From Boletus sp. NGJ (Eukaryota > Basidiomycota > Agaricomycetes > Boletales > Boletaceae), in the NCBI GenBank assembly GCA_019096195.1, contig JAGTXK010000239.1:124001-188000 (forward strand): a DNA stretch of 64,000 nt. The letters run 5' to 3'. Below the pieces are notes generated by a model. It made no database searches and was not told where the DNA came from. It worked only from the letters and a program-made list of their open reading frames with translations. Position 1 is the stretch's first letter. Every line of letters begins with the position of its first letter. Shown here piece by piece: positions 56,260 to 64,000 of the stretch. The translations under genes and the position numbers were made by a program.

Positions 56260-58575
56260 ATGGACATTGAACAGTCAGTGAACTTATCTCGACTGGTTGG
56301 ATGCTAGCACAATTCTCCGTACAGTCGCTGACCTAAAGGTGTAAGGTTTCGCCGTGCAGGCTATCAGGCCATAGATCACATATGTGACTACTATTATTCC
56401 CTCCGCAACAAGCCTGTAGCACCACAGGTACAGCCTGGATATCTCAGACGAGCTCTCCCTTGTACGTCTCACTCGATATCATCTCATGTCCACCTGTGCC
56501 TCATCCTCACGACAATGCCTACAGCGACACCACCCCAGATCGGTGAGGCCTTCGAAAAGATCACGCAAGACTACCACCAGCTCATCGTCCCCGGTACGTA
56601 TCCACTGCCTTGTTTTTCTCGCCATCCAAATACAAACACTGAGACCCTCCTGTGGAATTAAAAAATAAAAAAAGGTTTGATGCACTGGCAACACCCACGC
56701 TTCTTTGCCTATTTCCCCACCGCCAGCACCTTTGAAGCCATCCTTGGGGACCTTTACGCAAATGGTATTGGACCCAACCCCGGATTCAACGTGAGCACCG
56801 TCCATCATCTTCTCGTGTCATCACATCCGTTCGTGCTCAACCATAGCTTATCCTCTCCCCGAACTTCATTCGATATTCGTGACCCACTATAATGACTGGA
56901 AGTGGTCCGTCAGTCCAGCATGTACGGAGCTCGAGGCACTGGTGATGGATTGGGCGGCTAACATGCTCGGTCTCGACGTTGCGTTTCACAATACTTCCGG
57001 GGTTGGAGGTGGTGTCATCCAGGTCGGCATCAACATTCCTTTTTTCGCCTCGTTTCTTCTCAATCTCACATGGTGTCGTGTGGATAAATAGACAACGGCA
57101 TCTGATTCGGCGCTCGTCACCGTCGTCGCTGCACGATCGCGGTATGTGCGCCAGAACCCCAATGTACCTGTCGAGAAACTGGTGCTGTATACGACGACGC
57201 AAACGCACTCGCTCGGGAAAAAAGCAGGGCTGATATTAGGGTTGAACGTCCGCGCGCTCGAGGTCGCGGCCGAGGACAACTATGCTCTTCGTGGCGCGAC
57301 GCTCAAGCGGGCGCTGGAAGAAGATGCCCGTGCCGGCGTATATCCGTTCATTCTCAGTATGTACGCTCTCACTCGAAGCCTGTATCGGGAGATGGTTCAT
57401 TCCTGACGAGTATATTGCCTTAGTTGCCACTGTTGGTACCACCTCATCCGGCGCGATTGATCGTCTTGGAGAACTCGGCGACATCGGTAAGACGTCACCA
57501 TGCCGGGAAGATTTTACCCTGACAAGTCCGGGGATGGACTAGTCGCTACCATCCCCTCTTTGTGGCTCCATGTGGATTCCGCATGGGCCGGGGTGTCCAT
57601 GGCGTGTCCGGAATACAGGGATATCTGCTTGCTCGATGACATCAACAAGTATGCAGACTCGTTCTGCGCAAACTTTCATAAGGCATGCCCTTTCTCCCTA
57701 TGTTGTACTTGCTCTCTAAACCCCATAACGTCACCCCACATTCGCGCAGTGGGGACTCGTCAACTTTGACTGCTCCACGTTATGGGTACGAGAACGTAGA
57801 CACTTGACGGATGCATTGGATGTAACGCCTGAATTTCTGCGATCCAAACACGGTGATGCAGGCAAGTTTGCATTTCTGGCATCGTTCCCTTTCGTGACGG
57901 TCTCGATATCCCATATTTCCCCATGGACCCATCCCTGTTGTAATGATCAGGTACCGTGATCGACTACCGCAACTGGCACCTGGGCCTCGGAAGGCGGTTC
58001 CGCGCCCTCAAGCTGTGGTTCGTCCTGAGGTCTTACGGCGTGCAAGGTTTCCAACGGTATATCCGTCAGGTGAGTCTCCTCTCTTTTCGTCCTCTCTCCA
58101 TCCTCTTTTCCGCTCACCAGTACATGTTCACATGTTTCCGATACCTTGCCATCTCTGAATCTCGTCCCACCATACCATGTATGTGCCCCTCCAAACGCAG
58201 ACGATCCAACGGAGCGACACCTTTGTTTTGCTGATCAAACAATCCGTTCATTTTCGGCTCGTTACCCCGCCCTGTCTCTCCCTGAGCGTGTTCCGACTTG
58301 AACCCGCAACACCGATGTTTGCCTCGGCCCTCAACCTTGAACAACTCAACGTGCTCAATCGGGCATTCTACACACGCCTGTCCGTGCGGCCCGACGTCGC
58401 GTTTACCCAGACAGATCTGAATGGGATGATATGTACTCGCTGCGCTGTTGGGGCGGAGCGCACGGAGGAGGCAGATATCTTCCTGGCGTTTCAAGTGCTG
58501 TGTGAAGAGGCAAATAAGACGCTCGAGGTCTGGGATTGGGAGAGAGAGAATGTTTCCAGGACCGGGAAACTCTAG
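56260..58575 (+). CDS. Aromatic-L-amino-acid decarboxylase (PLP-dependent group II)
   Basis: Decarboxylates an aromatic amino acid (tryptophan, tyrosine or DOPA; the exact substrate cannot be told) to the amine, in the cytosol. The start is MDIEQ (56260), joined by an intron within the Gln codon to [20 protein letters not shown], then [136 protein letters not shown] (PLP-binding Lys) and [14 protein letters not shown], ending [13 protein letters not shown]. His of TQTHS (cofactor stacking) and Asp of HVDSAW (pyridine N) are present. Length is near the usual 480-520 residues. The intron after the PLP lysine starts GC. The N-terminus matches the family from residue 1, so the gene looks intact. 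Confidence 0.93.
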
Positions 58576-59098
58576 ATGCTATCATCTAGACGAACAGGGA
58601 CACACGTGGAAGGCCATCTAGAAACATACGGACCTACGGATCGGCGATCAACCGCTTTTTGGCTATGTACATAACATATAGACACGAGAGTCATTCCCAA
58701 GTCAACACAACAGCGCGACGTCAGACAGCTACAAAGCAGTGACAACGACTAAAACCCTTCCGAGACTTTGTAGCCAAGGTAAAGGTTCCGGGGCACTGAG
58801 AGCGTAGTTTGTGTCACTCCTCACTCCCTGATATTGCTTGTAGTCGCTTGCATTTCACCTTGTGGCCCACATGCCTTATGTGCACCTTTGTCATGCCTGT
58901 CATTGTTGGCATGAACACTGTATGTTACAACATTGGCCTGTATGAGAGCATCGGGAATAATTACTATTCCGTTATCAAGGGTATGAAATGGTATGCAAGC
59001 TGTTGTAAGGACGTGACAAGAAACACGCCAACACGTATTTCACCAGTGGGTTTTACCCAATACCTCAAACCAAATAACACAGATATCGTGTCACGAGA

Positions 59099-60729
59099 TC
59101 AGGATATCACAGAAACTTGATGTTTTTCGAAGGATCCAAAACTACCCTCAGCCAGGTTATTGAGTGTGTCCTCTTCTTTGTCAAGTTTGCGGACAGAGAA
59201 CCAGAAGAAGATCCCAGTGATACCCGCCAGGATGGCGACGGAGGTGTAGTTCTATACGAGTAAAGGATCGGTGGACAACGCTATTCGGGAACGAAATGGT
59301 TAGATTCTGGCCAACCATATGAAAGTTGCACTCAAGACTACTGACAGACGAAAGCCTCGCCGAGCGCAGCAGAGAGAGCGCTCATGAAGAGCAACAAGGA
59401 CATCACAAGCGAGCGCATGTTCTTCGGAGCTTTGGTGAACGCATACTCGAGCCCGGTGATGGAGGCGAAAATCTCGCTGAACGCGATCAAGACGTATCTG
59501 AATCAACCGATCTATTAGTCCACCGACGATAAGGCTTCGGGTGCGTTGCTTACGATCCGGTTTGGATCCAGACGTTCAGGGGCGAGACGACTGGATTCCC
59601 TTGAGAGTCTACACAAGTACTTGCGTAATCGCCACATGCGTCCGTCCAATCGTCCACTCAACATGCCTGACTTGGAGTGTACTAATCAACTCGCCTTGTA
59701 AATGTAGTGCTGGACAACAGCTGCCCAAACCATAGCTGCAGTGCCAGTGGCAAAGCCCCAGGCAACTCTCTTGAGAGGTAGATTCTCGACGTCGTCAAGG
59801 TAGGGTCAACAATAACACGCTCGTCATGTTTCGTGGTAGCAATGAATGGTTTCGTGCGTCGATATTGCTCAGCGATCAACGGCGAGATATTAGACTTGAA
59901 CCCGTCAGTTCCTGTACCCGTGACAATATGAACTATCCAAGTGATGCCTTCCCGTCGATAATACCGGGAATTGCAGATATGATCATGATGACATGTCCAA
60001 GTATGGCCAGAGCCACGCTCCAGCAAACAGTCTTGTAACGTCCCCAATAGGTGTCAGCAATGTAGGCGCCACCAATAGGACAGATAAATGACCAGCATGA
60101 TCACGCTGCAGTGGGATAAGAATAACTGAAACCAAATGCCTACCAGAACTGATAGAATGTAGTCAATCTAGTAGACATCTGCTCGCCACCTCCAAACGCA
60201 CCGGACTGCCCATTCGCCCAACCGGCACCAATGCGAGAACCGGGTGGAAGTGGTTGCTGAATGAAATTTACCTGTCGAAGTGGGTACCTAATCAGGGGGG
60301 ATAGCGAATCCGGTATTTCAACATACAAAGACAGAGCTAGCACCTTTCGAATGGGTGATAATTGAGCGTCGACAGGACGTGTCACAAAGGACCGAATTTT
60401 CCTACCACAAAACTGATATTAGAGGTCGCAGACTCGTTCTCACTGGAAGACTGAAAAGCTTACCGAGAAACGCTCAGCCAACTCAACGACAACAATCACT
60501 ACGACAAATGGTCGGAATAGATGTGTAGAAAGCAAGAGAGTCACTCACTGTATGCGGTCCACGGAAAGGTATCGGACACACGGCAGAGAGTGGCAAATTC
60601 TTTCCTCTGAAAGGAACTCGAGCCTCTCCCATGGGCGCTATCGTCGTGGTCGCCGACAGGCATCGGATCCTTCTTTCCGAGGGAGAAGGGGAGACGTCGG
60701 TCGTCTTCCGCCAACACAACGGAGTCCAT
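59099..60729 (-). CDS. PTR2: POT/PTR2 family proton-coupled peptide transporter
   Basis: Plasma-membrane symporter of the major facilitator superfamily that imports di/tripeptides; some members move other small metabolites. Minus-strand exons: MDSVVLAEDDRRLPFSLGKK (60729), TLCRVSDTFPWTAY, VVIVVVELAERFS, NFIQQPLPPGSRIGAGWANG with QSGAFGGGEQMSTRLTTFYQ (a family hallmark), ICPIGGAYIADTYWGRYKTV (the PTR2 motif), LAILGHVIMIISAIPGIIDG, YVLIAFSEIFASITGLEYAF followed by TKAPKNMRSLVMSLLLFMSA (second PTR2 signature), and the tail VRKLDKEEDTLNNLAEGSFG to QVSVIS with a stop at 59099-59101. Reading frame and signatures are preserved. An upstream in-frame Met at 60768 is a possible alternative start. It is convergent with the decarboxylase gene. 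Confidence 0.88.
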
Positions 60730-61384
60730 AGCTATGGTTGAGATAAGTCCAGCCAATCTGCTAAACATGTCATCGGGTTGATGATCATGAGAAGATTAAC
60801 CGGGTCCACGTGTACACGGTCAAACTGCTTCCCAGTCGTTCAGTGATCTTGAAAACGCCAAGCATAGTGACTTTGCATTGGATGGTGGCAATCGCGGAGA
60901 GCGGTTGAGTGAGGGTAACGTTAACCGATTATAATACCAACTTGGGGAACTCCCAACATTCATCCATTCGAAATTTATACTTACTGCGACCAGTTACGCT
61001 ACTTGAACAATGCACATGCAAAGCCGAACAACGAGAACACACAAGAAACGTTACGGTCAAGACGAGGAGGCAAAAAAAAAACAACGAACGGATCCGGGCC
61101 GTGAGTCACTGGTCAGTGGCTAAGTCATTCGCGAAGGTTCTATCAATTCACCATGAAATACAAGTTGACGCTGAAGCGCTGAAGCGTGGTCGGGTGGCTT
61201 CATTTGTAGATTTTGAAGTGTTCTCGCAAATTTTGAAGTGAAGCCAATGGCTTTTGGAAGTGAAACTGAGTCTTCAGATGTCAGAAGTGAATGACTCGGA
61301 TTCAGCGCCATTGAGGGTATTGAACACATGGTCCCAAGGCAATGACCTAGAGCTACTTTGAAGAATGTGGAACTAGTACTAATG
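60730..61384. other. Intergenic upstream of the transporter
   Basis: No gene recognised. It holds the presumed transporter promoter and an A-rich tract near 61071-61082. Confidence 0.4.
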
Positions 61385-61960
61385 GCCAGGTGACTCCTCT
61401 CCTTTCGTCCTTTCTCCATCCTCTTTCAGCTGACCAGCACATCTGATTCCTCTCCAACCCTCGTCCTACATACCAAACGCAGTCTGCAAATATCTTTGTC
61501 TCGCTGGTCAAGGCTTCAATCCGTTCATTTTCGGCTCGTCAACGCCGCCCTGTCTCTCTGAGCGTATTCCGACGCGCTTAACTGAGCGTTCTACACACGG
61601 TTGTCCGCGCGGCACGATTTTACGCGACAGATTTGAATGGGATCATTTGTATTCGGTGCATGGTGGAGGCGGATATCCTCCTGGCGTCTCGAGTGTTTTG
61701 TGGAGGTGGAATAGGACGCTCGAGGTCTGGGATTGGGAGAGAGAGGATGTTGTCAAGATCGGGAAACTGTAGATGCTATCATCCAGACGAACGGTGACAC
61801 GCGTGGAAGGCCACTTCATTTTGGCTATGGACATACAGTAATACAGTCATTCACAAGAGCGCGACGTCAACTAAAACCCATCCGAGGTCATCGACTTGGG
61901 ATGGTCATAAATAAGTAACCAAGGTTTCGAGGCATTGAGAGTGTAGTTCCATGTTCGGAG
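61385..61960 (+). pseudogene. Decayed duplicate of the decarboxylase 3' end
   Basis: Nucleotide similarity to about 58070-58815: shared segments include CTCTTTTCGTCCTCTCTCCA (intron), the exon matching HFRLV...LSLSVF, the [10 protein letters not shown] region, the [11 protein letters not shown]-terminal stretch and even the 3' untranslated sequence after the stop. Internal deletions have removed much of the last exon and the frame is lost. It lies in the same orientation as the intact gene about 2.8 kb away, with the transporter between them. It is therefore a partial tandem duplication that has decayed. Confidence 0.82.
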
Positions 61961-62003
61961 TTTGCGTTCGCTTTGGGATTGTCAGTGGGCAGTGGGAGTG
62001 ACT

Positions 62004-64000
62004 TCATCCCTGTGTCCAAGCCGCCTCTCGTCTGGCACGTCGTTCTTCCCTCAGCGTCGCGATCTCATCCAGGGAGATGACCTTGAACGGCCACGTCAGC
62101 CAATTTCCACCAGATCGCATACTCGGAACATCCATGTCTTCCAATAGCTCGTCCATTGTTTGTGGCCACCTTTGACGTGCGCGTTCAGTCGAGGTGCAAA
62201 CGAGAGCGAGAACGTAACCGATACCCACGACCAGAATGCGAGCCTGCTGCTAACGCTCTCGTTCGCCCACGACAGCATATCTGGGAATCGCTTCCTCATC
62301 CAGGCGGCGCGGAACACTGCCTCCGCCAGCGCCTGTTCATGCGTGGAAGGTAAGCGCATCTTGTCCCCAAGAAAGTACGACGATATCCAGTGCGCTGCCA
62401 CCTCGTACCCATACCCATTGTTCGTAGTGAACTGTTCCATTTGTACGACGTGCAAACGTGACGGTGACGGTATGAATGAGAAAGATGTCGAGATACTTGT
62501 GGATAGTAATACTGCTTACCACCGCACCATTGATGGCAAAGTCTCGTTTAGTGATATTCTTCGCTGGGACGAGACCTCGATAGATCGACGATGCCCATTG
62601 GTCCCTCTGTGGATGGGTCGCTGGTGGTGAGACAAGCGTCTTGTAATGTCCCCATTCGTCAACGTCCGTCGAAGGAGGGTGCCTTCCTATACCGAGCTCT
62701 TCGATCGTTTGCTCTGAGGCAGTCATGAGCACTGACAGTATAAATAGACTAATAACTCACCACTGAAGATACTTGTCCAGGATGAAGAAAACCCAGTAGC
62801 AAGGATCACAGCATCCGCTCGAATCGTCTCCTCGTTCTGCAATATGATGGACTCTCCGTCTGAAGCGTAACGTTCCGCTCTCGTTGGAGCAATGAGCCTA
62901 ATTTTTCCTTGATTCACGAGGGCATGGAAACCGTCCTTTCTCCCAGTTCCCTCGTCGTTTGTACGAATGCCCCAAAACACTGAGTGCGCATTTCGCAGAG
63001 GCGAATCCTTTGAAACCTTGAGCACTTTGAGCTGCATGTCGTTATTATCATACCGATGAACTGTAATGACAAACCACATACTGAGCTCCATGTTAAAAAT
63101 GTCCAGAAACCGTGTGTGATCATGCTCCCGAGCGTGGTAGTGTGTAAGAAGCGTCTGATTGATGGTCATTCAGGATCAGCATTTGTTGCACCATAGTATA
63201 ACTAACTCTAGACGCGTTCGTAGCTCGATGTGTGGCGAGAATATTCCAAGACACCTTGCAGTCGTGTTACTGTGAGCACAATGTATGTAAAGGATACCCT
63301 AAACATACCTGCTCTTCCTGAGCCAATCAGGGAGCTGGATCGGGTATGCCAGTACAGCATCCGTCTTTTCGAAAACAACCGTTGCCCTGATACCGTGACG
63401 AGCCAAATGAGAGGAAATGCTGAGCAACTGCTCGTGAGATCTACAACGGTATGAGACAGGCAACACTACTCACTCCTGCGCAGATTTCCCTCCGCCGACC
63501 ACGACAACTGAGTAATCTGGGTTCACTTGAGCCTCACTCAGAATTTGATCGACGTGTGATGCGAACTCGGATGAGTGTGCGACTAGCTCGCGGAAGCCAG
63601 CCTGTTCCGCAGCCTTAGGCGACAAGCTCTCAGGAACGCGAGCTTGGCTGCATCCCTGTGGTCAAGCAAGGTAAAGGCACTGGAAAAGCGAAATACCCGG
63701 AAGCACAAACCCCAGTACACAAAACTATACGAACGTAACTCAACACCGCCTTGTTGCCTGTCTTGAGATCCAAGACTTGGACCTCCCAACCGGAGCCATC
63801 TTCTCCGCGCCGAATGTCCAAAATGTCCGTCTCGAATTGTATTTTTCCCGCAAGAAACGTATCGGAAAATGTTGCCATATAAGCGCGCATGTCCTCGCCA
63901 GAAAGGCGATTCCCTGCCTTCTCCTTGAGCATCGGAGGTGGCATTGGTAAAGGAGAGAACCTGAATTCTCCATGCACGCTACACAAACCGCAACCGCGTC
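62004..64000 (-). CDS. Flavin-dependent monooxygenase (FMO/dimethylaniline monooxygenase-like), 5' end outside window
   Basis: FAD- and NADPH-dependent oxygenase. From the window edge inward on the minus strand: HGEFRFSPLPMPPPMLKE, RLSGEDMRAYMATFSDTFLA, KIQFETDILDIRRGEDGSGW, VQVLDLKTGNKAVLSY, then the VLCTG motif and GCSQARVPESLSPKAA. Near 63500 is the NADPH Rossmann motif YSVVVVGGGKSAQ. Later come GIRTNDEGTGRKDGFHALVN, ESIILQNEETIRADAVILAT-GFSSSW (the ATG motif near the FAD site), FLGDKMRLPSTHEQALAEAV, and the C-terminus LDEIATLREERRARREAAWT to the stop at 62004. The N-terminal FAD-binding GxGxxG is missing only because the window ends. It probably oxidises an N- or S-containing small molecule; its place beside the decarboxylase suggests an amine. 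Confidence 0.82.

Noticed and set aside
1-64000. CRISPR arrays, bacterial operons or riboswitches
   Set aside because: No regularly spaced repeats; the spliced eukaryotic gene structure throughout rules out a prokaryotic context.

Overview
The window is nuclear DNA of a filamentous basidiomycete, most likely an Agaricomycete and plausibly a Rhizoctonia/Ceratobasidium relative. The evidence is that almost every host gene is cut by many short (about 45-80 nt) GT-AG introns, that a DUF6534-type membrane protein gene typical of Agaricomycetes is present, and that the transposons (Plavaka, chromovirus, Tad1-like LINE, Myb/SANT relic) are those of that group. The genus is an inference.

Left block (1-11.8 kb) is compact and housekeeping. 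RPS22 (uS8, minus) and RPS17 (eS17, plus) share a divergent promoter. They are followed by the complex I subunit NDUFA12, an intron-bearing tRNA-Gln(UUG), a Drs2-type P4-ATPase flippase (minus) that shares a 142-bp divergent promoter with RPL14 (eL14), and the autophagy E1 enzyme ATG7.

Middle block (12.6-41.1 kb) holds two same-strand paralogues of a condensation/BAHD-like acyltransferase (12.6-14.5 and 39.3-41.1 kb), pushed apart by about 25 kb of nested transposons. A Myb/SANT gene relic was split by a minus-strand LTR element (15539-29866, 5-bp duplication GATGA). The left LTR of that element was then split by a chromodomain Gypsy element (16201-24677, duplication GAGCG). To the right lie a Tc1-type transposon with long terminal inverted repeats (29913-31511), a decayed RNase H-bearing LINE (to about 36309), a Plavaka transposase relic and unassigned AT-rich DNA.

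Right block (42-64 kb) is accessory metabolism: a PARP-fold ADP-ribosyltransferase, an EgtB-like DinB/FGE protein without a recognisable methyltransferase domain, glucosamine-6-phosphate deaminase, an unrecognised gene, a DUF6534 membrane protein, an aromatic-L-amino-acid decarboxylase, a POT/PTR2 peptide transporter, a decayed copy of the decarboxylase 3' end, and the C-terminal part of a flavin monooxygenase running off the window. Decarboxylase, transporter and monooxygenase side by side could form a small aromatic-amine pathway, which is only inferred.

The most unusual signals are: (1) a 692-residue open protein with an N-terminal membrane anchor and an isolated integrase-type HHCC zinc finger as the only gene of an LTR element; (2) an age paradox, since the nested, necessarily younger chromovirus has more divergent LTRs than the element it landed in; (3) outer-LTR differences that are almost all transitions, mostly at CpG sites, suggesting cytosine methylation; and (4) GC-AG introns in RPS22 and directly after the PLP-lysine codon of the decarboxylase. 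Exon boundaries were read by eye and are approximate where so stated.
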